Assembly (NCBI GenBank): GCA_963510375.1
Contig: CAUPES010000015.1
Span: forward strand, 1 to 30,696
Source of the DNA: Fastidiosipila sp963510375
Lineage (GTDB): Bacteria > Bacillota > Clostridia > Saccharofermentanales > Fastidiosipilaceae
DNA length: 30,696 bases
Direction: 5' to 3'
This document shows, piece by piece, positions 16,289 through 24,427 of the stretch; within the stretch, counting starts at the first letter, position 1, and each line of letters begins with the position of its first letter. The notes below the pieces were generated by a model. That model saw only the letters and a list, made by a program, of their open reading frames with translations, was not told the origin of the DNA and made no database searches. Position numbers and translations under genes: made by a program.

Positions 16289-17923
16289 ATGATAGAAGTT
16301 ATCGATTTAAGTTTAATTTTACCAAGCAAAACTTTGTTCAAAGATGTCAATCTTAAATTTACCGACCAGAATTGCTATGGTTTAATCGGTGCTAACGGTG
16401 CCGGTAAATCAACATTTCTAAAGATCTTATCCGGTGAAACTGAGTCCACTTCAGGCGTAGTTAAAATGAATCCTGGAGAAAGATTGTCCTTCTTGAAACA
16501 AGACCATTTTGCTTATGATAATGAGCTGGTACAAGATGTTGTCTTGATGGGTAACCAGGAACTTTATCAAGTTTTTGATGAGAAAAATAAACTCTACATG
16601 AAAACCGACTTCTCAGAAGAAGATGGTCTAAGAGCTGCAGAGTTAGAAAATCGCTATGCAGAATTAGGCGGTTGGGAGAGTGAGTCCCAAATTTCCATCT
16701 TACTTGATGGGTTAGGTTTAGATCCAAATATTGCATATAAACGCATGAATGAACTAGAAAATACAGAGCGTGTTAAAGTCTTACTTGCTCAAGCTATTTT
16801 TGATAATCCTGACGTCTTGCTACTTGACGAGCCAACCAACCACTTGGACGTTGAAGCAATTAATTGGCTAGTAGAATTCTTAATCGAATTTGAAAACACA
16901 GTTATAGTAGTTTCTCACGACAGGCACTTCCTCAACCAAGTCTGTACACATATTGCTGACATAGACTTTGGTGAAATTAATCTTTTCGCTGGTAACTATG
17001 ACTTCTGGTATGAATCCTCTCAACTTATCCAAAAGCAAATGAAAGATTCTAACCGCAAGAAAGAAGAAAAAATCAAAGAGCTGGAAGAGTTCATCGCTCG
17101 TTTCTCAGCTAACGCTTCCAAATCTAAGCAAGCGACAAGTAGGAAGAAGTCTCTGGAGAAGATTGAACTTGAAGACATCAAGCCTTCTTCCAGACGTTAC
17201 CCATACATTGCATTTAAGCCTGAACGAGAAATTGGTAACGACTGTTTCGTGGCTGATGCTTTAACCGTAAGTGACGAAAACACTGGTGACATTCTCATAG
17301 ACAAACAATACTTCAGAGTAGAAAGAGAAGACAAAGTCTTCCTATTAAGTGATAACAAGAAGGCTAGCTCCAGACTCTTGGAAGTCATGGCAGGTCAAGC
17401 TGAGCCTGATTCCGGCAAACTTAATTGGGGATTGACTACAAAAGTTGCCTACTTCCCAACCGACTATAACCATCTCTTCGATACCGATGACACAATCTTA
17501 AGCTGGTTATGGGACTACACCGATTCTAGAGATGAAGCTTTCGTCCGTGGTTTCTTGGGCAGAATGCTCTTCGCCGCTGATGAATTACAAAAACCTGTAA
17601 AAGTCCTCTCTGGTGGTGAGAAAGTTAGGCTTGTACTATCTAGTTTGATGATACAAGACCCGAACGTACTGCTGCTTGATGATCCAGTAAACCACTTGGA
17701 TATGGAGAGCGTTCAAGCGCTTAACGATGGCTTGATTAATTTCAAAGGAGTGGTCGTCTTCACCTCAAATGACCACCAATTCATTGAGACAATATCTAAC
17801 AAGATTTGTCATATTGATAAATCTGGTCAAGTTAAAATGCACCTCATGGGTTATGAGGAATTTTTGGAGAAACATAAGGATATTATGAAGAAACAAGTTT
17901 ACGTTAAGGATCAGGATGAATAG
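16289..17923 (+). CDS. ABC-F family ATPase, YkpA/YbiT type
   Basis: The 544-aa soluble protein has two ABC domains joined by a charged linker and no membrane segment, as in ABC-F ribosome-associated ATPases. It resembles B. subtilis YkpA (CYGLIGANGAGKSTFLKILSG; RFSANASKSKQATSRKK in the linker). Start MIEVIDLS has TAGGAG 6 bases upstream. Domain 1: Walker A 34-42 intact, Walker B with Glu181, His210 intact, but signature LENTE (156-160) is degenerate. Domain 2: Walker A replaced by SDNKKASSR (354-362), LSGGE (440-444) intact, Walker B LLLDD (catalytic Glu to Asp465), H-loop His to Asn494. Thus one composite ATP site is intact and the other degraded. The YkpA family already shows a weak second Walker A; the Asp and Asn changes go further. 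Confidence 0.93.
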   Translation: MIEVIDLSLILPSKTLFKDVNLKFTDQNCYGLIGANGAGKSTFLKILSGETESTSGVVKMNPGERLSFLKQDHFAYDNELVQDVVLMGNQELYQVFDEKNKLYMKTDFSEEDGLRAAELENRYAELGGWESESQISILLDGLGLDPNIAYKRMNELENTERVKVLLAQAIFDNPDVLLLDEPTNHLDVEAINWLVEFLIEFENTVIVVSHDRHFLNQVCTHIADIDFGEINLFAGNYDFWYESSQLIQKQMKDSNRKKEEKIKELEEFIARFSANASKSKQATSRKKSLEKIELEDIKPSSRRYPYIAFKPEREIGNDCFVADALTVSDENTGDILIDKQYFRVEREDKVFLLSDNKKASSRLLEVMAGQAEPDSGKLNWGLTTKVAYFPTDYNHLFDTDDTILSWLWDYTDSRDEAFVRGFLGRMLFAADELQKPVKVLSGGEKVRLVLSSLMIQDPNVLLLDDPVNHLDMESVQALNDGLINFKGVVVFTSNDHQFIETISNKICHIDKSGQVKMHLMGYEEFLEKHKDIMKKQVYVKDQDE

Positions 17924-17954
17924 GTTGTAGGTAGTTTAAAGACTGTACATTAGG

Positions 17955-18008
17955 AAAAAGGATGTGGCTTTAATCGTTAGATTTTAGTCTAACGATTAGG
18001 GCTACATC
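17955..18008 (-). terminator. hairpin terminator between convergent genes
   Basis: TAATCGTTAGA pairs perfectly with TCTAACGATTA, and outer GATGT/ACATC arms (17961-18008) extend the stem. On the minus strand it is followed by CTTTTTCC, fitting the Sm-like gene at 18029; it may also stop the convergent ABC-F transcript, though no T-run follows on the plus strand. Confidence 0.7.
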
Positions 18009-18028
18009 ACCATCATAGCTAATGTGCT

Positions 18029-18226
18029 TTAATCTATTATTTTAATTGATTTAATTTCATCTTCGAAAATTTCGTATATACTGTATTCTACTTTTAGTAG
18101 GTCTATACTATTTTTTTCTTCTGGGTTATTATTTTTATCTGTAGATCCTGAAACAAAACCAACCAATTCTTTGTTATCAATATCTTTTATTCTCACTTTC
18201 TTACCCCAATAATTTTCTAAGTCCAT
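18029..18226 (-). CDS. small beta-rich protein of unknown function
   Basis: The 65-aa protein has no signal peptide. GGAG lies 7 bases before the ATG and a terminator follows. The sequence (GKKVRIKDIDNKELVGFVSG, then short beta-like stretches around a charged loop) suggests a small Sm/SH3-like barrel; this is inference from pattern. No function is known. Confidence 0.7.
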   Translation of the reverse strand: MDLENYWGKKVRIKDIDNKELVGFVSGSTDKNNNPEEKNSIDLLKVEYSIYEIFEDEIKSIKIID

Positions 18227-18350
18227 ATATTTACTCCTTTTTCACTCCACAGAACAATATGAGTTTTATTTTTAGAATGATGTATCTTAAACATTTTAGT
18301 TTATTTACCTGTTCTAAAATAAATTCCTAAATAAAAATGTAAGCCGTTAA

Positions 18351-18431
18351 TGATGTGAACCCCAAAACCCGAACACAGAAGTAAAAGGATGGAGGGGTAA
18401 ATTTATGTCTAAATATAGTGTGGAATTCAAA
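18351..18431 (+). mobile_element. left end of an IS3-family (IS150-like) insertion sequence
   Basis: TGATGTGAACCCCAAAACC, then CGAACA, resembles the terminal repeat of IS150-group elements. It is followed by GGAGGGG and an ATG (18405) opening MSKYSVEFK, the typical first codons of an IS3-family OrfA. After codon 9 the element stops abruptly and the sequence becomes the 3' end of the lipoprotein gene at 18432. Only about 80 bp remain; no transposase core or right end was found in the window. Confidence 0.7.
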
Positions 18432-18908
18432 TTATTCTAGCTCAATCCTTTCTAGACAGAAATATTTACTAGCTTTTGGATTGTCCTTATATTTTTCATA
18501 GTTTACATTTTCTATGTATATATGATCTGGATCTTTCTCACTAGCAAATATTTTAGTTCCCAATTTTAAGGTTCTTCCTGTAAAATTTTTTTTATTTTTC
18601 AGGCTTTCATCTGCTGCTAATTGATGAATTAAACATTCAACTTCACCAACTTCTCTATAATTATCCTCTTCTGGTAATTCTAGAATGGGTTTTTTTGTGC
18701 TCAAATCTCTAGGATCTAACATATAAAATTTATCATTATATTTAATTAGTGGTGGTAGCATACCTTCAGCTTCCTTATACTCCTCCATATCAATTGGGAT
18801 ATCTGGATTTTTTTCACAACTAGTTTTTCTCTCTAAGTCTTTAACTGAACAGGCTGAGAGTAGTAGTATAAGAACAAACATTGTAATTTTAAATTTATTT
18901 TTCATCAT
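18432..18908 (-). CDS. 158-aa lipoprotein, copy 1
   Basis: The N-terminal signal ends in the lipobox LSAC with Cys20, so the mature protein should be lipid-anchored on the outer face of the membrane. The mature part is charged, with no recognised domain and few other Cys. It differs from the copy at 25316 at only four residues (Met10, Leu13, Glu and Ala near the C-terminus). GGAG lies about 11 bases before the ATG. It directly follows the last codons of a C47-type peptidase (18927-19008), as the other copy follows a full peptidase. Its 3' end abuts an IS end, so this copy lies in a rearranged duplication. Confidence 0.85.
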   Translation of the reverse strand: MMKNKFKITMFVLILLLSACSVKDLERKTSCEKNPDIPIDMEEYKEAEGMLPPLIKYNDKFYMLDPRDLSTKKPILELPEEDNYREVGEVECLIHQLAADESLKNKKNFTGRTLKLGTKIFASEKDPDHIYIENVNYEKYKDNPKASKYFCLERIELE

Positions 18909-18926
18909 AAACAGAACATCTCCAAT

Positions 18927-19008
18927 CTATTTGAAATCGTAAGTGCTGTGCTTCCATGTGCTTTCTACACCTGATAACAACATTCTACTTCCATACTTAA
19001 CAGTTTCA
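18927..19008 (-). pseudogene. 3' fragment of a staphopain-like peptidase gene
   Basis: The last 27 codons read GSRMLLSGVESTWKHSTYDFK and stop at TAG, nearly the same as the end of the intact gene at 25811 (GSRMVLSGVESTWEHSIYDFK). Homology ends upstream near 19008. The fragment and the following lipoprotein gene form one duplicated block. Confidence 0.85.
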
Positions 19009-19022
19009 ATGGTATAATTTCA

Positions 19023-19043
19023 TTATCCACATAATGTGGATAA
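19023..19043. other. two consensus DnaA boxes in inverted orientation
   Basis: TTATCCACA (19023-19031) and its exact complement TGTGGATAA (19035-19043) are separated by three bases. Each matches the DnaA consensus. They also form a 9-10 bp hairpin. No dnaA/dnaN genes or AT-rich origin unwinding region are evident, so a chromosomal origin is unlikely. Confidence 0.5.
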
Positions 19044-19190
19044 TTTGCAAGCCAAAAGTGAATTTTTCATGACTTGTGAAATGCAAATTAAAATGTGATT
19101 AATTTAAATAAATAGCTTAATTTTCAACTTTATAATCAAGTTTTTTCGCACGTTGTTTAACTTTCTTGATTTTCATGGGGTATTTTATCA

Positions 19191-19229
19191 AAACAAAAAC
19201 TCATGGTTTTGTGCCATGAGTTTTTGTTT
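19191..19229 (-). terminator. long perfect terminator hairpin
   Basis: A 16-bp perfect stem (19191-19206 with 19214-19229, core AAACTCATGG/CCATGAGTTT) has T-rich ends in both directions. It follows the three-gene YiiX-like/lipoprotein/membrane-protein unit at 35 bases after its last stop. Confidence 0.85.
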
Positions 19230-19263
19230 GTTATTAAAAATTAACTTTTGTTCTAAAAGGATT

Positions 19264-19566
19264 TTAATGCTGATTTTTTTCTGCTAAAGCCGTCTTTACC
19301 CTATCTCTTCCTTTATTGTAATAGATAAAAAATAACAATATTAAGAGCAGTGCAATAGGGACTATGTCTAACAAATGAAATCCATTAGACTCTATTTTCC
19401 AAAAAATTACGAGTGGCCATAGAAGCATAATTAACAAAAAAATTAATATATTTCCTAAGGAGCCCAAACCAAGATCAAGTTTAGTTCCACCAGTGAGCAT
19501 AAATATGCTAGCATATACAGCTCCAGATAATAAATAAGCGCCAATTACTTTTAAAAATCTCTTCAT
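19264..19566 (-). CDS. small integral membrane protein
   Basis: The 100-aa protein has three hydrophobic segments (about residues 6-24, 37-56 and 65-83) and a basic C-terminal tail. GGAG lies 9 bases before the ATG. It is the last gene of a probable operon with the lipoprotein (19-base gap) and the YiiX-like enzyme, and is followed by a strong terminator. No family recognised; its place suggests a membrane partner of those two products. Confidence 0.75.
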   Translation of the reverse strand: MKRFLKVIGAYLLSGAVYASIFMLTGGTKLDLGLGSLGNILIFLLIMLLWPLVIFWKIESNGFHLLDIVPIALLLILLFFIYYNKGRDRVKTALAEKNQH

Positions 19567-19585
19567 AATATCATCTCCAAAAACC

Positions 19586-20695
19586 TTATTCTTTCACCAA
19601 AAGTCCCGTTGGATTACTCATTCCAAATTCTTTTAAAGAGTATTCTTTTTTTTGATTCGTGTCAGGAGAATATTCTACTAATTTGTCTTCAAACAAAAAG
19701 TAGTAATTATCTTTAAACAATACAAACGGTGGTTGCATTGGATTAGCTCTACGGAACTCCTCATACTCAGGAAAGTCTATAATCTCAGAACTACCATCAT
19801 TCAAAGAATATACTGTATAGGTAAAAGTAGGAAGATAAAGTTCATAATGCCATATTATTAAGTTATTTCTTTTTGAATCAAAATATATGTGCAAAGGATA
19901 AGGAGTTTCTAATTCAATAGTCTTTTGTTCGCCTGTACTTAAGTTATAGCTAACGAGTTTATTTGCGGGACCTGGCTCTCTTTCTGCTGTGAGCCCTTCG
20001 TTAGTATTAGTTATATAAAATGTATCTCCTGCAAGCACCATGCGCAGGAGTCCTCCTTCGTTATAATTAAGGTCAATTACTTCTTCCAAATCAAATTCCT
20101 TATTCATTACCCAAATCTGATTTTTCAATTTTCCATTAGCTAAACCTACTCCAATTAAAATATAAACCTTATCACCTTTTACTATCATTTGATTAGGGTA
20201 AGTTGAATGTTCGACTGGAATAACTTTAGTCTTAACTTTGTTAAAATTTGAGTCATAAGTTTCAAACTCTAACCTATCAACAAAACTGTGGGAAATATGT
20301 AGATATTTACCATCCGGAACCAAACTAAAAGCTCCATCTATTCCCTTTGTTTGGTAATAATTTACGTCTAGATTATTTTTATTAATTTTAGCTAACAATT
20401 GAAAATTTTTATCATTAGCAGTAGTTTTAGTAAAATAAAAGTTCTCATGCTCTACAAAAAGCTCTTTCCAAAATCCAAGTTTTTTCTCATTCTTACGCGG
20501 TATCCGTTCTAATAGTTTTAGCTCATTGCCTTCGCGTTCAAATGTCAACACTTCATCATCAGCATATATTGCAAAATCGTAGTCGTAATTTTTGGAATTT
20601 CCCAGAGAAAAAATTCCTAGGTTACAAGAAGTCAAAAAAACGACTGATAACAAGATAGAAAACGTTGCACTAAATTTCATTTTTATTTTATTCAT
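19586..20695 (-). CDS. lipoprotein with beta-propeller-like repeats
   Basis: Start MNKIKMKF is chosen because GAGG lies 9 bases upstream; an ATG five codons earlier has none. The signal ends in lipobox LTSC with Cys24. The mature 346 residues are rich in short beta-strand patterns (VYILIGVGL, YLHISHSF, YYFLFEDKLVEYS) with periodic charged turns, suggesting a propeller-like sensor or binding domain; this is inference. It lies 65 bases after the YiiX-like gene, with an ATCCCAAA/TTTGGGAT hairpin in the gap, and 19 bases before the small membrane protein. Confidence 0.75.
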   Translation of the reverse strand: MNKIKMKFSATFSILLSVVFLTSCNLGIFSLGNSKNYDYDFAIYADDEVLTFEREGNELKLLERIPRKNEKKLGFWKELFVEHENFYFTKTTANDKNFQLLAKINKNNLDVNYYQTKGIDGAFSLVPDGKYLHISHSFVDRLEFETYDSNFNKVKTKVIPVEHSTYPNQMIVKGDKVYILIGVGLANGKLKNQIWVMNKEFDLEEVIDLNYNEGGLLRMVLAGDTFYITNTNEGLTAEREPGPANKLVSYNLSTGEQKTIELETPYPLHIYFDSKRNNLIIWHYELYLPTFTYTVYSLNDGSSEIIDFPEYEEFRRANPMQPPFVLFKDNYYFLFEDKLVEYSPDTNQKKEYSLKEFGMSNPTGLLVKE

Positions 20696-20713
20696 CTGAT
20701 TCGCCCTCATAGT

Positions 20714-20739
20714 ATCCCAAATAGGGGAGTTTTGGGATC
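20714..20739 (-). promoter_or_regulatory. hairpin in the YiiX-lipoprotein gap
   Basis: ATCCCAAA and TTTGGGAT form an 8-bp stem with a 10-base loop. No T-run follows on the minus strand, so it is more likely an mRNA-processing or stability element than a terminator. Confidence 0.4.
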
Positions 20740-20760
20740 AAATAAAATATGAATTAAATA

Positions 20761-21423
20761 TTACTTATTTCTATAAATAAGCGTTGTTTTATCACTCAAG
20801 TACAATTCAAACGGATGCACAGCCGAAGCATACCTCCAGGTGTCCAAGTCAACTCCTGCAGTATACTTATACGCAGCCCAGACTAGTTGAGAACAGTAGA
20901 AAGAATCTGTTCTAGTCTTATTTAAGAACGATCCATTATAAGGTTTTCCTACTTGCTTTGTTGCCCATTCAGCTGCTGCTTGATCTTGCTCGACTGTAGT
21001 ACTGGTTACACCAACTTGCCATACAGTCTTGTCTTTGTACTTGTAACTCCAATCCCCCCAAACATTTTTCACACCTGAACCTGGGTTAGCCTCAACTACG
21101 CAGTAGTAATTTGGTGCCACTCCCACTATACCAGCATGTCCATTATTAAATAAAGGGCTAGAAGCGTACGAATCGGTTATACAAATTACTCCATCTCTCC
21201 ATGTCCAAGAGCCGTATGATGAATATGTCATTACTGAGTTATTTTTAAAGTCTCCAATAGGTTCTTCAGAATATGCTGATTCATTAAATTCAGTTTCCCA
21301 AGAGTCTATCTGTTCGGCTGTAAAAATCTCATCTTCCTGAGCTGCCGATACCACATTTTCAAAAGAGAATAGCCCTAACAATAAAGCAACGAATAAAGCC
21401 ATAGCCTTTTTTATCTTTTTCAT
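20761..21423 (-). CDS. secreted YiiX/permuted NlpC-P60 family cysteine enzyme
   Basis: The 220-aa protein starts at MKKIKKAMAL, with GGAGG 6 bases upstream; the ATGs further up lack a ribosome site. Residues 1-28 are a signal peptide ending VSA-A. The rest fits the circularly permuted NlpC/P60 (YiiX/YycO) fold: GHAGIVG carries His96, VVEANPG carries a polar third residue (Glu111), and FYCSQLVWAAY carries the nucleophile Cys177, in the permuted order His then Cys. Family members are amidases, acyl-peptide or lipid hydrolases; the substrate here is unknown. It has its own promoter (21585-21613) and heads an operon with a lipoprotein and a membrane protein. Confidence 0.85.
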   Translation of the reverse strand: MKKIKKAMALFVALLLGLFSFENVVSAAQEDEIFTAEQIDSWETEFNESAYSEEPIGDFKNNSVMTYSSYGSWTWRDGVICITDSYASSPLFNNGHAGIVGVAPNYYCVVEANPGSGVKNVWGDWSYKYKDKTVWQVGVTSTTVEQDQAAAEWATKQVGKPYNGSFLNKTRTDSFYCSQLVWAAYKYTAGVDLDTWRYASAVHPFELYLSDKTTLIYRNK

Positions 21424-21445
21424 AGAGTCCTCCGGAAAAATAGAA

Positions 21446-21491
21446 GATTTTTGCAAAACAATTTTGAATTTCTTTAACATTTGCAAAAATC
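21446..21491 (-). promoter_or_regulatory. 12-bp perfect inverted repeat in the leader of the YiiX-like gene
   Basis: GATTTTTGCAAA (21446-21457) and TTTGCAAAAATC (21480-21491) are exact complements 22 bases apart. They lie in the predicted 5' leader, just upstream of the ribosome site (GGAGG near 21430), so they may form a regulatory stem or a protein site. Confidence 0.55.
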
Positions 21492-21584
21492 AGATTACAA
21501 AATCCTTTGTTTCCTCAATTTAAAGTACCTTATTATCTCCCCTATTTATAACAAGGTCATTATCAAGAAAACTGTTATAGTCAT

Positions 21585-21613
21585 ATTATATCAACTTGCG
21601 CAATTTAAATCAA
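21585..21613 (-). promoter_or_regulatory. promoter of the YiiX-like operon
   Basis: TTGATT (21608-21613) and a perfect TATAAT (21585-21590) are 17 bases apart on the minus strand. The start would be near 21578, giving a leader of about 155 bases. Just upstream, TGTAATCTGA (21621-21630) is repeated inverted as TCAGATTACA within the leader. Confidence 0.7.
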
Positions 21614-21639
21614 CCATCCTGTGTAATCTGACAATATAT

Positions 21640-22392
21640 TGTGTTTATTTTAAATTTAAAGCTGAATTTCTAATATATTTATTGTTACTAAAACAATAAT
21701 ATAAATATCATTTATTATCTCTTTATTGTCAAAAAATCAATAGATTTAGAATAATCAGAATATTATAAAACATTATATTCCAATAAATATATGTTTTTTC
21801 TAATTAATTTTGTTTTGGTTATTAAGTTAATTGGTACTTTTTTTCGATTGGTATATTTTTTAACGATTTAACTCCTATCAATATAACAAGGGCTCGTAAG
21901 AATTCATATTTTTAAAATTTGTAGTACCAGAATTTATTATAATGAATAAATAAAATAGCTTATTCTTTCTTAGCTATACATTCGGCTTCTTAGAGTACAG
22001 TTTAAACTATATTAGTTCTGACATATTTTGAGTTCATTTGAGTTCGTTTTTTTGCTATTATTAGCGCAATCGAAAAAAGCTATTTAATCTTTGAAACCCT
22101 TTAATATAGCATATTTAGGCTAACTAGATATCTTTTAAATATTATTATGCTAGTGCGGTCATAGAAGTCAGATATGAAGCCTGCTAACCTTTATACCTAC
22201 TACATTTCACATTTTGTATGGGTAAGTTCTTGGGTAAAATATTTTTACATTTTTGTAATTATCATAATAAACCCATTACGTATATTGTATGAGTTTACTT
22301 TTTCACATTAATACCTTTATAATTGTTCTACTTTAATTGTCATTAAAGAAAAATTTCTGATTAAATTTCATACCTAAAAACACTTATCACAT
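21640..22392. other. AT-rich region with no gene seen
   Basis: About 750 bases with no open frame that looks coding on either strand. It contains a direct-repeat element at 22218-22238 that recurs at 25066 and a short match to 25272-25286 at 22293-22306, which suggest it is decayed DNA related to the 25066-25286 stretch. Nothing else could be assigned. Confidence 0.5.
22218..22238. repeat. direct-repeat element GGGTAA-N6-GGGTAA, copy 1
   Basis: TATGGGTAAGTTCTTGGGTAA holds two GGGTAA motifs with a 12-base period. Copy 2 (25066-25086) differs at three positions. It could be a regulator site (one-turn spacing) or a remnant end of a mobile element. Confidence 0.5.
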
Positions 22393-24021
22393 CTATAATT
22401 TCTCTGGGAACTCATAAATTTCATCGTATAAATCAATAGTTTCCTTATGAGGTGTGTGGCTAATTGCAATAACAGTTAAGTTCTCATTTGACAAAATGTT
22501 GTTTTCAACTGTAAGTGCTGTCTCTTTGTCCAGAGCTGATGTCACTTCATCCATTAGTACAATTCTCTTGCCCCTAATAATTCCCCTCGCAAGAGCTAAT
22601 CTCTGTTTCTGTCCTCCTGATAATTTACTTCCTAATTTACCTACAGCAAAATCCAAAAACTCTTCTGTACAAATTAATCCGGATTCATTTAACGCAGATA
22701 TAATCTCATGATCTGAAAAGTGCTCCCCTAAGCAGATGTTCGCTCTAACTGTATCATTAAATAAGTATGGCTGTTGTTCTAAGTAAAGCACATGAGAACG
22801 CATAACCTCTTTAGGCATTGTATTTATTTCTTGTCCATAAAACTTAATGCTACCGTGATAATCATCATAGTAAGAAATTAATAATTTAAGCAAGGTACTC
22901 TTGCCACTGCCACTTTTGCCCAGTATTAAATACTTTTTATTTTGCTCGAATGTAAATTGCATATTTTCGAATACTAACTTTTCACCATAGTTATATGATA
23001 AATTCTCTACTTGATAAACTACATCAGCAGAACTACTTTGAGAGTCTATTTTCCTTAAATAATTCTCTAAGTTATCATGATTTGCATCTACTGTAGAAAT
23101 ATTACTTATGTGCTTGAATTTTTCTAGAATTGGTTTCACACTATCTATAGATGAAATTTGATTAGACAAATCTCCCAGTGAAGAAAATATAACTCCAGTT
23201 AAAGCACCCGTTGCTTCTATTGTTCCAATAGTTACAATTCCTTTGAATGCTAGAGCTCCTGTGAATGCAGTAATTAGAATTTGGAAAAAGATATTTCCTG
23301 TAAATCCTGCCGCAAAAACCTTTGCCTCAATTTTAGCCTGATTAAATAAAACATTCATCAAAGCAATAGAGTAATTTTTGATCTTCTCTGTTAACTTTTG
23401 TTGTTGATTATAATTCAATAATACATTATATCCAGAAAGAATATCTTCTGACCTAGCTACAAATTCCTCATTAGCAGCTGACGACTTTTTACTAGCTGTT
23501 TCAACTTTTCGTCTAAAGATTTTAGGTATGGATAACATTACTAACAAGGATATAAACGTAACTAAGACTAGTAACCAATGGTAAGCAAACAGAGCTATTA
23601 CAGAAAATATTGTTCCTGTAACCCCTTTGACTATATCAAAAAACTTTAGTGTCCCTTTCTCATTAATTATATTTATGTCATTTGTTAACCATGAAATGTA
23701 TGTTCCTACACTATTTTGGTTATACTCTCTATATTCTAATTGCTCTAAGCTACTAGTGATTTTTGATCGCATATCGACAGCTATTTCTTGGCAAAATTTC
23801 ATCTTAAAAATATTAACTGAACTGTCTAACGCTATTATAACTAACCAAACACCTAATAAATAAACCTCATATAAAATAAATTGTCTGAAATCCAGTTCAA
23901 TTAAACTTGTTAAAGCAAATGCGTTTAAAGCTGCACCTACTGTCCTTAATAGTTGAGATATTGATATTAGAATGCAAATAAATATACTTTCTTTTTTCTT
24001 ATTTTTTAATATTTCTATCAT
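22393..24021 (-). CDS. ABC exporter, fused membrane and ATPase domains
   Basis: The 542-aa half-transporter has an N-terminal six-helix exporter domain (about 1-300) and a C-terminal ATPase: Walker A GKSGSGKST (368-376), signature LSGGQ (467-471), Walker B LMDE (489-492) and the switch His in ISHTPHKE, all intact. It would work as a homodimer, or pair with another half not in this window. No C39 peptidase domain is fused. It follows the antitoxin-like gene by 25 bases with only a weak ribosome site, so the two are probably cotranscribed. Its substrate is unknown; peptide or lipid export are both common for such proteins. Confidence 0.9.
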   Translation of the reverse strand: MIEILKNKKKESIFICILISISQLLRTVGAALNAFALTSLIELDFRQFILYEVYLLGVWLVIIALDSSVNIFKMKFCQEIAVDMRSKITSSLEQLEYREYNQNSVGTYISWLTNDINIINEKGTLKFFDIVKGVTGTIFSVIALFAYHWLLVLVTFISLLVMLSIPKIFRRKVETASKKSSAANEEFVARSEDILSGYNVLLNYNQQQKLTEKIKNYSIALMNVLFNQAKIEAKVFAAGFTGNIFFQILITAFTGALAFKGIVTIGTIEATGALTGVIFSSLGDLSNQISSIDSVKPILEKFKHISNISTVDANHDNLENYLRKIDSQSSSADVVYQVENLSYNYGEKLVFENMQFTFEQNKKYLILGKSGSGKSTLLKLLISYYDDYHGSIKFYGQEINTMPKEVMRSHVLYLEQQPYLFNDTVRANICLGEHFSDHEIISALNESGLICTEEFLDFAVGKLGSKLSGGQKQRLALARGIIRGKRIVLMDEVTSALDKETALTVENNILSNENLTVIAISHTPHKETIDLYDEIYEFPEKL

Positions 24022-24046
24022 GTTGGTTTACCTAAATTTATGTGTA

Positions 24047-24274
24047 TTAATCTGTTAAAGTGGAACAGTTTTCCATTTCTTCTATAGTATATGTTTTAGA
24101 TTTACCTTTTCTATAGTCTTCTACGTCCTGCAAAATTCCATATTCATACTCAAGTCTGTCTAAACCATCTTCGATCAACTGACGTAAATAGAAAGATTTA
24201 GGCCTACCAGTACGCTCAGATAGCTTGTTTAGTCTATTAGAGGTTTCTTCATTTAATTTAATTGTTGTTGGCAC
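24047..24274 (-). CDS. orphan RelB-like ribbon-helix-helix antitoxin
   Basis: The 75-aa protein opens with PTTIKLNEETSNRLNKLSER and TGRPKSFYLRQLIEDGLD, the ribbon-helix-helix DNA-binding pattern of RelB/CopG-type antitoxins, followed by a charged C-terminal tail that would bind a toxin. The start is GTG with AAGGAGG about 11 bases upstream. The usual RelE-type toxin gene is missing; the next gene in the operon, 25 bases on, is an ABC exporter. It could be a solitary antitoxin or a repressor of the exporter. Confidence 0.8.
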   Translation of the reverse strand: MPTTIKLNEETSNRLNKLSERTGRPKSFYLRQLIEDGLDRLEYEYGILQDVEDYRKGKSKTYTIEEMENCSTLTD

Positions 24275-24356
24275 TGTTTTAAATGTCCTCCTTGTATATG
24301 AATATATGTATCCATTATGGTAGATTATTAGATATTTATAAAGACTTATAGAGAAA

Positions 24357-24390
24357 GAATAAAAGAAGGAATAAATTCCTTCTTTTATTC
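24357..24390 (-). terminator. terminator behind the 112-aa lipoprotein gene
   Basis: A 15-bp perfect stem (GAATAAAAGAAGGAA 24357-24371 with its complement 24376-24390) around a four-base loop; T-rich on its minus-strand distal arm. It lies 37 bases after the stop at 24428. Confidence 0.75.
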
Positions 24391-24427
24391 TCTATAAATT
24401 GAGTACTATAAATCTACTTTGAATTAA

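Noticed and set aside
19023..19043. Chromosomal or plasmid replication origin
   Set aside because: Only two DnaA boxes, no dnaA/dnaN or rep gene, and no clear unwinding element nearby.
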